From Bacteroidota bacterium (GTDB taxonomy: Bacteria; Bacteroidota; Bacteroidia; Cytophagales; Cyclobacteriaceae), in contig JAEZBX010000169.1 of NCBI GenBank assembly GCA_023412765.1, positions 1-21,939 on the forward strand: 21,939 nucleotides of DNA, written 5' to 3'. Position numbers and translations under genes: made by a program. Below are positions 14,815 through 21,939 of the stretch, piece after piece. Within the stretch, counting starts at the first letter, position 1. Every line of letters starts with the position of its first letter. The notes beneath the pieces were generated by a model. That model was not told the origin of the DNA and made no database searches. It worked only from the letters and a program-made list of their open reading frames with translations.

Positions 14815-16120
14815 AAGTCACCCTCTGAATATCCGCACCTAATTCCTTCAGCCGCGTATCGATGTTCTGATATCCGCGATCGATCTGATCAATGTTGGAA
14901 ATTTCGCTTACCCCGTTTGCAGAAAGTGCTGCGATGAGCAGAGCAACGCCCGCACGTATATCAGGGGATGACATTTTTATTCCTCTCAACTGTTGCTTTC
15001 TATCAAGGCCGATAACATTGGCGCGGTGAGGGTCACATAAGATGATTTGCGCTCCCATGTCGATTAGTTTATCGACAAAAAACAAGCGACTTTCAAACAT
15101 CTTCTGGTGGATGAGCACTGTGCCTTTTGCCTGTGTGGCAACCACCAACACAATACTTATCAAGTCGGGAGTAAAGCCGGGCCACGGAGCATCCGACACA
15201 GTTAATATTGATCCGTCGATGAATGTTTCAATTTCATATCGTTCCTGTGAAGGAATGTGAATGTCATCACCACGAAATTCCAACTTAATTCCTAAACGTT
15301 TGAAAACTTCAGGAATGATTCCCAACATATCAATCCTGCAGTTCTTTATCGTAATTTCTGACTGCGTCATAGCGGCCAGTCCAATAAAGCTTCCGATCTC
15401 GATCATGTCGGGCAGGAGAGTATGTTCTGTACCTCCCAATTTCTCCACACCTTCGATGGTAAGCAGGTTAGAACCGATTCCGCTGATCTTCGCACCCATG
15501 CGGTTGAGCATAAGGCAAAGCTGCTGGAGGTAGGGTTCACACGCAGCATAATAAATTGTCGTTGTACCCTTAGCAAGAACAGCAGCCATTACGATGTTCG
15601 CTGTTCCTGTAACTGATGCTTCGTCAAGGAGAATGTATGTACCCTTGAGTTGACTTGCATCGATGGTAAAGAGATGCTCATCAGCGTCAAAGTTGAATTT
15701 CGCACCCAGCTTTTGGAAGCCGAGAAAGTGTGTATCTAACCTGCGGCGTCCAATCTTGTCTCCGCCAGGTTTAGGCATCGACGCTTTTCCAAAGCGTGCC
15801 AGAATTGGACCCAGCAACATAACGGAACCCCTCAGCGCCGCCGCTTTCTTCCGGTACTCTTCCGTTTCTAAGTACTTGACATTTATTGTTGATGCTGTGA
15901 ACCTGTATGATTCAGGTCCCAGTTTCTCAACCTTTGAACCCATGGCGCCAATGAGTTCAATAAGTTTGTTTACGTCAACGATGTTAGGAACATTGTGTAC
16001 CGTGATGGGGTCGGCTGATAAAAGTGTTGCGCTTAAAATTTGGAGAGCTTCGTTCTTTGCGCCTTGTGGAGTGATTTCTCCCTTAAGCTTTTTTCCTCCG
16101 CGGATCTTAAAAATACTCAT
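14813..16120 (-). CDS. murA: UDP-N-acetylglucosamine 1-carboxyvinyltransferase, Asp variant (predicted fosfomycin-insensitive)
   Basis: First committed step of peptidoglycan synthesis: transfer of enolpyruvate from PEP to UDP-GlcNAc in the cytoplasm. The 435 residues show the EPSP-synthase-like double domain, with Lys22 and Asn23 in GAKNEAL, LRGSVMLLGPILARFG, the catalytic loop MPKPGGDKIGRRRLDTH and Asp319 in PGFTPDL. The loop residue equivalent to Cys115 of E. coli MurA is Asp121. This change is known in Mycobacterium and Chlamydia MurA, where the enzyme is active but not alkylated by fosfomycin. Here it is probably lineage-typical. The start MSIFKIRGGKKLKGEITPQG is the standard N-terminus. 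It is 109 bp from the DUF4290 gene on the same strand and may be co-transcribed with it. Confidence 0.96.
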   Translation of the reverse strand: MSIFKIRGGKKLKGEITPQGAKNEALQILSATLLSADPITVHNVPNIVDVNKLIELIGAMGSKVEKLGPESYRFTASTINVKYLETEEYRKKAAALRGSVMLLGPILARFGKASMPKPGGDKIGRRRLDTHFLGFQKLGAKFNFDADEHLFTIDASQLKGTYILLDEASVTGTANIVMAAVLAKGTTTIYYAACEPYLQQLCLMLNRMGAKISGIGSNLLTIEGVEKLGGTEHTLLPDMIEIGSFIGLAAMTQSEITIKNCRIDMLGIIPEVFKRLGIKLEFRGDDIHIPSQERYEIETFIDGSILTVSDAPWPGFTPDLISIVLVVATQAKGTVLIHQKMFESRLFFVDKLIDMGAQIILCDPHRANVIGLDRKQQLRGIKMSSPDIRAGVALLIAALSANGVSEISNIDQIDRGYQNIDTRLKELGADIQRVT

Positions 16121-16210
16121 TGATGCTTGATCACTGATTAGGTGAATATTTAAAAAATGTGAGTTTATTCTATTGTCCGGTCATTAAAAAATAAAAACCT
16201 GCCGGACTCT

Positions 16211-16238
16211 TACTAATAACTAATAACTATTAACTATT
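16211..16238. repeat. heptad array overlapping the end of the DUF4290 gene
   Basis: Four units on the plus strand: TACTAAT, AACTAAT, AACTATT, AACTATT. On the coding strand they read AGTTAAT, AGTTATT and so on. The first unit includes the last serine codon and the TAA stop at 16230-16232. The unit type is the same as at 1170-1191, 15 kb away. In the rest of the spacer (16121-16210) I see only a weak GTCCGG/CCGGAC inverted repeat. Confidence 0.85.
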
Positions 16239-16922
16239 CTGGTCTCTTCTCCTCCTGAAATTATTCCCCTTATTGTTCTTGAAAGACCGGTGTCCGCCAC
16301 CCTGATGGCGTTGCTGACCTCCGCCGCCATTGCCTTGTGGTCTTGTTTTCTTCCGTTCCTTGTAGAGCTTTTCAAACAGGTTGTCTTCTCTAACTTTTTC
16401 GATAGTCATATTAAGTGCCCCGCCTGACATCGCCTGGATATCTCTTAAAATAACTGAGTCATCCAAAGTTTCCTTGTTCCAATTGCCATAAAACGTTTTC
16501 ATTAGTTTGCCAAGGTAGATGATTGCCTCTTCGCGTTCCTGTGCGTCATCTTTCTTAAGCGCCTCTTTTACGAGCTTTTCGATATTCTTTCCGTAGTGTT
16601 TAAAACGTACATCGTTTTTCGGGTACATCATCTTCATAGGTTTCTTGAAGATCAGCTCGCGCTCAGGCATAGGGTAGGGACTGTTCACCTCAAGATTGAA
16701 GTCTGCTATAATATAAAGGTCGTCCCACAACCGCTGAGGGTTGTCTGGTTGATCCTTAATGCTGGGGGTCAATTGCTTGATGAGCTCGATGAGTGTATAT
16801 GCGAGTTCGGTTCGCTTTTCTTTGTCAGAAATTGTACGCAGGTATTCAACCAGCTTTTGAACGTTCCGGCCATATTCCTTCAGAATAATATCCGGACGTT
16901 GTGAGTTATATTCTCCTATCAT
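16230..16922 (-). CDS. DUF4290 family protein with a low-complexity basic tail
   Basis: A 230-residue cytoplasmic protein of a family (DUF4290) found mainly in Bacteroidota; the function is unknown. Residues 1-185 are helical, starting MIGEYNSQRPDIILKEYGRN, with a conserved-looking YPMPERELIFKKPMKMMYPK region and RFKHYGKNIEKLVKEAL. Residues ~190-230 switch to Gly/Gln/His/Arg-rich sequence (GGGGQQRHQGGGHRSFKNNK, ending in FRRRRDQNS), likely disordered and nucleic-acid binding. It lies between murA and the helicase gene, 77 bp downstream of the latter's end, all on one strand. The stop codon and final Ser sit in a heptad array, so the extreme C-terminus may have been shaped by repeat growth. 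The ATG at 16922 follows a run of eight A on the coding strand and has no clear Shine-Dalgarno sequence. Confidence 0.85.
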   Translation of the reverse strand: MIGEYNSQRPDIILKEYGRNVQKLVEYLRTISDKEKRTELAYTLIELIKQLTPSIKDQPDNPQRLWDDLYIIADFNLEVNSPYPMPERELIFKKPMKMMYPKNDVRFKHYGKNIEKLVKEALKKDDAQEREEAIIYLGKLMKTFYGNWNKETLDDSVILRDIQAMSGGALNMTIEKVREDNLFEKLYKERKKTRPQGNGGGGQQRHQGGGHRSFKNNKGNNFRRRRDQNS

Positions 16923-16999
16923 TTTTTTTGTTAATTCTTCTCTCTAGACGTGTATACGGCTGTATAGTGGATTGTCACCGCGCAAAAATCTACCCAACC

Positions 17000-19252
17000 T
17001 TAATTGTGGATTCGAAGTTTAGCAAAGCTAAGCAATAAGGTCTTCTCTCCAAAATCGTCAAATTTTATCTTCGCTTTTCGGTCAGCGCCGGTAAAATCCA
17101 TCTGTAACACCATTCCGAACCCAAATTTTGGATGTTCTACCTTCATTCCCTCTTGCAAAGATGCGGTGTCGCTTGGTACAAAGTCAGTTGGCGCTCTGTA
17201 AGAAGTAACTTTAGGAGGTGGAGTGGAGCTAATAGTCTTTCGAATACCACTTACCAATGTTTTGGCATAATCGCTATTAGGCGGAACCGACTCGAGTCCT
17301 GCAAACTTACTGCTTACCTTGATGTATGACTGATCGATATCATCCAGGAACCGGCTGGGTTCGCAGTTCTTCAGTCGCCCAAAGCGATATCGGGTGAGTG
17401 CATACGACAAGAAAAGTCTTTTCTGGGCCCGGGTGATCGCAACATAAAACAGCCTCCTTTCCTCTTCCAGGTCAGCCCTGCTGCTTAACATCATTTGTGA
17501 CGGGAACAAATCTTCCTCCAATCCAACGATATACACGTGCCGAAATTCCAATCCTTTTGCCATGTGGATTGTCATCAGCGTTACCTTTTCCGTGTCCTGG
17601 TCCTTGTCTTCGTCCTGCCCGGTTATCAGCGAAACTTCCTGTAAAAATGCTCCCAGGCTTTTGTCTTGCCGTTCTGGATCGTCAACAAATTCCTTAATGG
17701 CGTTTAACAATTCCTGTACGTTTTCATAACGGCTTAATCCCTCAACGGTTTTGTCTTCGTAAAGTTCACGAAGCAACCCTGATCCTTTAGCAATCTCAAA
17801 CGCGGCATCGTAAGCATCCTTTCTTTCGACTTCTACGCCGAAGCGTTTGATCATGGCCACAAAATCTCCTATGGGCGATGCGGCACGTCCTCCGATGAAC
17901 TTATCTGCATTTTGCACAACTTCCCAAATGGGAAGGTCATGATCGTTCGCCGCCACAATGATTTTATCTATTGTGGAATCTCCAATCCCTCGCTTAGGGA
18001 GATTTATGATCCGGCGAAATGATGCTTCATCCTGCTGGTTGATGGAATAGCGCATATAGGCCAGCAAGTCCTTGATTTCCTTTCGCTGATAAAACGAGAG
18101 GCCGCCAACAACCTTATACTTTATATTCATCCGCCGCAGGGCCTCTTCAATTGCACGCGACTGACTATTAGTTCTGTACAAAATAACAAAGTCACTGAAC
18201 TTCAGTTGATGCTGCATTTTCTCCTGGAAAATGGAGGAAGCTATCAGCCTACCTTCTTCGTTATCAGATACCGCCTTAATAAGTTCTATTAGCGAACCTT
18301 CCTCATTAGAGGTCCAAACATTTTTCGGAAGCTGCGCCCGATTTTTTTTGATCACCGAGTTGGCAGCATTCACAATGTTTTGAGTTGAACGATAGTTCTG
18401 CTCAAGCTTAATAATTTTCAGGTCGGGATAATCGCGTTCAAAGTTCAATATGTTTGTTATATCGGCGCCGCGAAATGCATAGATGCTCTGAGCATCGTCG
18501 CCAACCACACAAATATTTTGACGCACTGCAGCCAATTTCCTTATAATAAAGTACTGGCAAAGGTTTGTGTCCTGAAACTCGTCAACCAAAACGTATTGAA
18601 TACGATGCTGGTATTTGTTTAGAACTTCGAGATGCTCCTTAAAAAGTTTGTCAGTGTTGAAAAGAAGATCATCGAAATCCATCGCGCCGGCTTTGAAGCA
18701 ACGCAAGGCGTATGTCTTATAGATCTTTCCGATTTCTGGACGGAGATTCGCTGCGTCATCGCCCATTAACTCAGCGTTTGCAAGGTAGTCCTGCCATCCA
18801 ATAAGACTGTTTTTTGCTGCAGAAATCCGATTGTATACAGTACTTGGCTTGTATGCCTGATCGTCAAGTCCTAGTTCCTTGATTATGTTTTTGATCAGCG
18901 TTTTCGAGTCATCAGTATCGTAGATGGTGAAATTGCTGGGATAATCAAGGTGTCGCGCCTCTGCACGCAGTATCCGGGCAAATACCGAGTGAAAAGTGCC
19001 CATCCACAAATTTCGAGCGTCATGACCGACTACCCGCTCAATGCGATCTCGCATTTCCTTGGCAGCCTTATTGGTAAACGTGAGCGCCATGATATTGAAG
19101 GGATCAACTCCCTTGCTTATCAAATGGGCTATTCGATAAGTCAAAACTCTTGTTTTCCCCGAACCGGCACCCGCGATGAGCATGCATGGCCCTTCTGTAT
19201 TCAATACTCCCTCTTGCTGAGGCTCATTCAGACTCTCTAGATAATTCATCAT
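17000..19252 (-). CDS. pcrA: ATP-dependent 3'-5' DNA helicase, UvrD/PcrA type
   Basis: Superfamily 1A helicase used in nucleotide-excision repair, mismatch repair and removal of RecA or stalled polymerases. The 750 residues contain the Walker A motif GAGSGKT (28-34), TFTNKAAKEM (motif Ia), DEFQDTN (224-230, motif II), GDDAQSIYAFRGA (motif III), LEQNYRSTQNI (motif IV), TIHMAKGLEFRHVYIVGLEE (motif V) and EERRLFYVAITRAQKRLFLS (motif VI). A Tudor-like C-terminal domain follows (EHPKFGFGMVLQMDFTG), which in PcrA contacts RNA polymerase. The long frame opens with a TTG at 19264. I chose the ATG at 19252 (MMNYLESLNEPQQEGVL) since homology starts there. TAACTTGC, one base off the -7 box, overlaps the TTG and would give an almost leaderless message. 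Confidence 0.95.
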   Translation of the reverse strand: MMNYLESLNEPQQEGVLNTEGPCMLIAGAGSGKTRVLTYRIAHLISKGVDPFNIMALTFTNKAAKEMRDRIERVVGHDARNLWMGTFHSVFARILRAEARHLDYPSNFTIYDTDDSKTLIKNIIKELGLDDQAYKPSTVYNRISAAKNSLIGWQDYLANAELMGDDAANLRPEIGKIYKTYALRCFKAGAMDFDDLLFNTDKLFKEHLEVLNKYQHRIQYVLVDEFQDTNLCQYFIIRKLAAVRQNICVVGDDAQSIYAFRGADITNILNFERDYPDLKIIKLEQNYRSTQNIVNAANSVIKKNRAQLPKNVWTSNEEGSLIELIKAVSDNEEGRLIASSIFQEKMQHQLKFSDFVILYRTNSQSRAIEEALRRMNIKYKVVGGLSFYQRKEIKDLLAYMRYSINQQDEASFRRIINLPKRGIGDSTIDKIIVAANDHDLPIWEVVQNADKFIGGRAASPIGDFVAMIKRFGVEVERKDAYDAAFEIAKGSGLLRELYEDKTVEGLSRYENVQELLNAIKEFVDDPERQDKSLGAFLQEVSLITGQDEDKDQDTEKVTLMTIHMAKGLEFRHVYIVGLEEDLFPSQMMLSSRADLEEERRLFYVAITRAQKRLFLSYALTRYRFGRLKNCEPSRFLDDIDQSYIKVSSKFAGLESVPPNSDYAKTLVSGIRKTISSTPPPKVTSYRAPTDFVPSDTASLQEGMKVEHPKFGFGMVLQMDFTGADRKAKIKFDDFGEKTLLLSFAKLRIHN

Positions 19253-19481
19253 TTCTGCGTGCAAGTTAGAGCACTGTTCGTTTTCGCTGCCAGGTAACTA
19301 AAAATATTTAGAGATTTTTTACAAAAAATCGCTCGTTACAGATCTTTTTAGTAGTTGGTGAAGTAATTTTCATCGACCGACAATTCTAAACAAATTTTTC
19401 AAATAAAAATCTCCCAAACTATCACCAATTTTTCTTCTGCCTCTATTTGCATCCATTCAATTTCTGTGCGATTAAAGTATT

Positions 19482-19524
19482 AGTTGAAGGCCCCTCAACT
19501 TTCCAATTTCTAATTTCTAATTTT
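19482..19524. repeat. small hairpin and four AATTTC-type heptads upstream of the DUF3109 gene
   Basis: AGTTGA (19482-19487) pairs with TCAACT (19495-19500). Units AACTTTC, CAATTTC, TAATTTC, TAATTTT run in exact 7-bp register at 19497-19524, ending three bases before the TAnnTTTG box. The rest of the 288-bp divergent gap with the helicase gene (19253-19481) is AT-rich and shows no gene or clear operator. Confidence 0.65.
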
Positions 19525-19527
19525 CTC

Positions 19528-19535
19528 TACCTTTG
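19528..19535 (+). promoter_or_regulatory. -7 promoter box of the DUF3109 gene
   Basis: TACCTTTG is a perfect TAnnTTTG box ending five bases before the ATG at 19541. I find no TTTG at the expected -33 position; the heptad array occupies it. Expected transcription start is at about 19539-19543, i.e. at or next to the start codon, which suggests a leaderless transcript. Confidence 0.55.
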
Positions 19536-19540
19536 CCGAC

Positions 19541-20131
19541 ATGATCAAAGTAGGTGATGTCCTTATTTCCGACGACGTCCGCGATAAGGAATTTGTATGC
19601 AATCTCGAACGGTGTAAAGGTGCCTGTTGTGTCGAAGGAGATTTTGGCGCCCCATTGCTTGAAGAAGAGCTTGGTATTCTTGAGGATATTTATCCGCAGA
19701 TAAAAAAATATCTTACGCCGCGCGGAATCGAAGAAATCGAAAAACAGGGAACTCACACAGTGGATGATGAAGGTGATCTTTGTACACCGGTTATCGGGGG
19801 TCGGGAATGTGTATACGCTGTTTATGATAAGAAGGGTATTCTGAAATGCGGTATAGAAGCTGCATATAACGATGGCGTAATCAATTGGAAAAAACCTATC
19901 TCTTGTCACCTTTACCCTATACGCATCACACAAAAGAAAGATTTTGAGGCGGTTAACTACCACAAGTGGCATATCTGTTCGCCCGCCTGTGCTCTCGGTA
20001 AGGAACTACAGGTTCCGGTTTACAAATTTCTCAAGGATCCTTTGATTCGAAAGTATGGGCAAGAATGGTATGATGAACTGGTCCGTGTTATTGAAACCAC
20101 TCCAAAACCCGTTAAGAAAAGCAAGTTATAG
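19541..20131 (+). CDS. DUF3109 family cysteine-rich protein
   Basis: A 196-residue protein of the Bacteroidota DUF3109 family, distantly like the YkgJ cysteine-cluster proteins. It starts MIKVGDVLISDDVRDKEFVC. It has ten cysteines at 20, 25, 29, 30, 81, 90, 103, 122, 146 and 150 in the contexts CNLERCKGACC, GRECVYAV, KPISCHLYPIRI and HICSPAC. The clustering suggests a bound metal or Fe-S cofactor; the biochemical role is unknown. There is no signal peptide, so it should be cytoplasmic. It is divergent from the helicase gene across 288 bp, and its stop codon shares six bases with the stop of the converging gene (TTATAG at 20126-20131). The start is certain because family homology begins at the first residue. 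Confidence 0.92.
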   Translation: MIKVGDVLISDDVRDKEFVCNLERCKGACCVEGDFGAPLLEEELGILEDIYPQIKKYLTPRGIEEIEKQGTHTVDDEGDLCTPVIGGRECVYAVYDKKGILKCGIEAAYNDGVINWKKPISCHLYPIRITQKKDFEAVNYHKWHICSPACALGKELQVPVYKFLKDPLIRKYGQEWYDELVRVIETTPKPVKKSKL

Positions 20132-21856
20132 TTTGGGTGCCAACCAGGCATAACCTGCCGCCAAAACCAGGAGGAGAAAAAAGAAAATCTGGGGTACTTC
20201 TCTCATGGTGGTAATCTCCCTGGAGGAAATGTCGTCTCTTTCGTTTTCTCTCAACATGTTAGCTCTCATTTGGTTTGTGATCGATAATGCCTGCCATGCC
20301 GGTCGTGAATGAATGTAATACGACTTAACTGCTCTCTGATTTGTGGTTAGAGTGTGCCATCCTTCCTTACCTCCCCAGGTTCGCCCGCGCCAGACGTTAT
20401 CAAGACTCAGATGTTCGCGCAACGGTATGCTTGTTGAATCATCCATTAAAATAATGTTCTCATTTTCTGACAACACTTCAATGTCAATTGGCTCGTCTTC
20501 GTACAGTGGAAATGGTGTGATAATCTTAATGGTTGAATTCTCTGTTTTTCTTCTACCAACTTTTTCAAGGAGGGAAACCCAGATGTCCGCGTAGGCAAGT
20601 GAATCACCAGCTAACCGAAGCTGGTAAGTTTCGCGCAACAGTTGAAACCCAATTTTGCCCGCGCCTCGAAAAGTATATCCACTGAGAATGCCGCTGCTAT
20701 TGTTCATCAATGGGATTATTGATTGATTTTTCTTCACGCGGATTGGGAGTGCAGAAAGTACATACCGCTTTTGCTGCACCATGACTAACGTAGTGTCCTT
20801 TTTAATCGAGGTAGTTTCAAATGGGAAAACGTCGCTTTTCTTTTCAACAGGTGTCAAACTAAGGAGTCCCAGCCCATGCTGAAGCGATCTTTGCAGATCG
20901 TTTTTTTCTCGTGCTGTTAAGGTGGCGAGCGAAATTGCATCGGCGATTATAAGGTCGAACCCTTCGAGCAGTTGCTCGGAAAGCCTCGATATAGGCGTTT
21001 CTTCCCGATTGATGAATTCGTGCCGAAAATTATTTTTTGATAATTGCGAACGAACGACCATTCTATGTTTTTTTTCTGACAGGTATGATTTCAAATATTG
21101 CGTTTCGAATGTAGGGTAGTATTGCAGGAAAAGAATCTCCAGTTTCCTGCTTTCGTTAACGTGGATAGGAACAATTTCTTTGGTAATATTTGCGCTGTCA
21201 CGAATGACCAACGTGTACGTAAAATTTCCTGCCAGCCGCGGCATGAATGATAACGTAAAATCTTTTTTACCTTTTTCTAAAATTACCGTCGAGTCTTCTG
21301 CACCAGCAGGACTGTGCAGACTTATTAAGGTCCTTCCTACTTTGTTGTTGTAGCTACCATAGATAGTTCCGTTTCGATGAGACTCATAATGTTCCTGCAT
21401 CCTTAAATCTATTATGCCACCGGGTATCGATGTGGGAATATAGATAAACGTTGCGTCCCCTAACCGGTCCAGTTGATAAAGTTTAAGTCCTTCGCCTGCA
21501 ACGAAATCTATTTTGTGATCGGTGATTTTGTAGTCTGTAATAGGAGCCGCTTTATTGAATGGTCTTGTATCAGGCAGGCGCATTACTGATACATTTGGAT
21601 GCTTGCTAAGCACGCTATCAACCTTTTGCGGCGCATAGCCCGACGTTAACAAGAGAATTGAATCGGTTTTTTTGGACGAATATTTCGGACGAAGCATTAT
21701 TCCTGCCAGCCCAATCATCATTACTACTATTGCAATAATGCGCGTGTTACGAAAGCCAGCTTTTTTCTTTAACTCAAGAAAAATGAAAAGTATCGTTAGG
21801 ACACAGAGGCCTGGGATGACGAGAGACGGTGGAAAGACAGGTGTCGTTGATATCAT
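20126..21856 (-). CDS. membrane protein with N-terminal helix pair, Ig-like and GATase-like regions
   Basis: A 576-residue membrane protein. Two hydrophobic helices (about 11-28 and 38-55) are followed by a long soluble region and a final C-terminal helix (IFFFLLLVLAAGYAWLAPKL). The soluble part looks like an Ig-like stretch (~170-240: TLISLHSPAGAEDSTVIL, FTLSFMPRLAGNFTYTLVIR), then an alpha/beta region KLEILFLQYYPTFETQYLKS ... GFDLIIADAISLATL (~240-320). That region recalls the class I glutamine-amidotransferase-like fold of BatA-type and related membrane proteins. No Cys-His-Glu catalytic triad is evident, so a structural or binding role is more likely. The layout is reminiscent of membrane proteins near MoxR/Bat genes, but none is visible here. 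The ATG at 21856 is 15 bp past the stop of the gene upstream, so the two are probably co-transcribed. Confidence 0.75.
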   Translation of the reverse strand: MISTTPVFPPSLVIPGLCVLTILFIFLELKKKAGFRNTRIIAIVVMMIGLAGIMLRPKYSSKKTDSILLLTSGYAPQKVDSVLSKHPNVSVMRLPDTRPFNKAAPITDYKITDHKIDFVAGEGLKLYQLDRLGDATFIYIPTSIPGGIIDLRMQEHYESHRNGTIYGSYNNKVGRTLISLHSPAGAEDSTVILEKGKKDFTLSFMPRLAGNFTYTLVIRDSANITKEIVPIHVNESRKLEILFLQYYPTFETQYLKSYLSEKKHRMVVRSQLSKNNFRHEFINREETPISRLSEQLLEGFDLIIADAISLATLTAREKNDLQRSLQHGLGLLSLTPVEKKSDVFPFETTSIKKDTTLVMVQQKRYVLSALPIRVKKNQSIIPLMNNSSGILSGYTFRGAGKIGFQLLRETYQLRLAGDSLAYADIWVSLLEKVGRRKTENSTIKIITPFPLYEDEPIDIEVLSENENIILMDDSTSIPLREHLSLDNVWRGRTWGGKEGWHTLTTNQRAVKSYYIHSRPAWQALSITNQMRANMLRENERDDISSREITTMREVPQIFFFLLLVLAAGYAWLAPKL

Positions 21857-21871
21857 TCGTGCTAACTCTCG

Positions 21872-21939
21872 TTATTGAAACGGTTCGAGATGTTTTAGGA
21901 ATTCCCGATCCAGTTGGTGAACAACACCCGATTCCGCAG
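21872..21939 (-). CDS. C-terminal codons of a gene entering from the right edge
   Basis: On the minus strand the frame from 21937 reads AESGVVHQLDREFLKHLEPFQ and ends in TAA at 21874-21872. It has coding character and stops 15 bp before the membrane-protein start, as expected for an upstream operon gene. It is too short to identify. The other two frames are a frame with an early stop and one that reads through into the next gene. Confidence 0.45.
   Translation of the reverse strand, partial: AESGVVHQLDREFLKHLEPFQ

Noticed and set aside
15663..16130. 155-residue open frame on the plus strand
   Set aside because: It is the antisense shadow of murA.
16175..16207. Terminator between the DUF4290 gene and murA
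   Set aside because: The GTCCGG/CCGGAC stem is only 6 bp with a 21-base loop, and no T-run follows.
19517..19972. 151-residue open frame on the minus strand
   Set aside because: It is antisense to the DUF3109 gene, whose family match is strong. The antisense protein has no recognisable domain.

Overview
The window looks like a core chromosomal segment of a Bacteroidota, most likely a Cytophagales-type bacterium. The evidence is a secreted protein ending in a gliding-motility-associated (CHU_C, type B) type IX secretion signal, several families largely confined to this phylum (DUF3109, DUF4290, a short PspC protein, an OmpA/TPR lipoprotein), and promoters of the TTTG / TAnnTTTG type. The order-level assignment is inference. 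I see no transposase, phage gene, CRISPR array, rRNA or tRNA. Most genes are housekeeping.

Layout. Positions 1-2874 hold, on the minus strand, valS (C-terminus beyond the edge) and an RsmF-like rRNA m5C methyltransferase. They are separated by about 370 bp of 7-bp repeats and a hairpin. Then come a plus-strand four-helix membrane protein, whose 3' end overlaps pdhB (pyruvate dehydrogenase E1 beta, minus) by 35 bp, and a large minus-strand OmpA/TPR lipoprotein with a clear terminator. From 6.5 to 13.2 kb lie a small plus-strand PspC protein, a minus pair ybaB - glycosyltransferase (ATGA overlap), and a minus group hisS - hutH - T9SS-exported protein, the last two also joined by ATGA. Two plus-strand genes (a 50-residue basic protein and an exodeoxyribonuclease III) sit between hisS and murA. 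murA, a DUF4290 gene and a PcrA/UvrD helicase follow on the minus strand, then a divergent DUF3109 gene that converges with a large membrane protein of unknown role. The last C-terminal codons of another minus-strand gene reach the right edge.

The most unusual content is intergenic. Many gaps are filled with short tandem arrays of 7-bp units of different sequence (TTTAARG/TTTGAGG, GTTAATA, TTACTAC, AGCTGNN, GCNTTGT, AATTTCT) plus one 8-bp family (CGCAAAGN). They run right up to start codons and into stop codons. In every informative case the sense strand carries C-containing units upstream of a gene and G-containing units downstream. The two plus-strand genes near 13.4-14.7 kb are each bracketed by inverted arms that match each other better than the neighbouring gene's arms (36/37 and 40/42 positions by my count). 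For the 50-residue gene the arms lie largely outside the apparent promoter-to-terminator unit, although the upstream arm supplies the candidate -33 TTTG. I know of no named system for this, so it is the main candidate for something undescribed. Replication slippage plus palindrome correction is the main conventional alternative.
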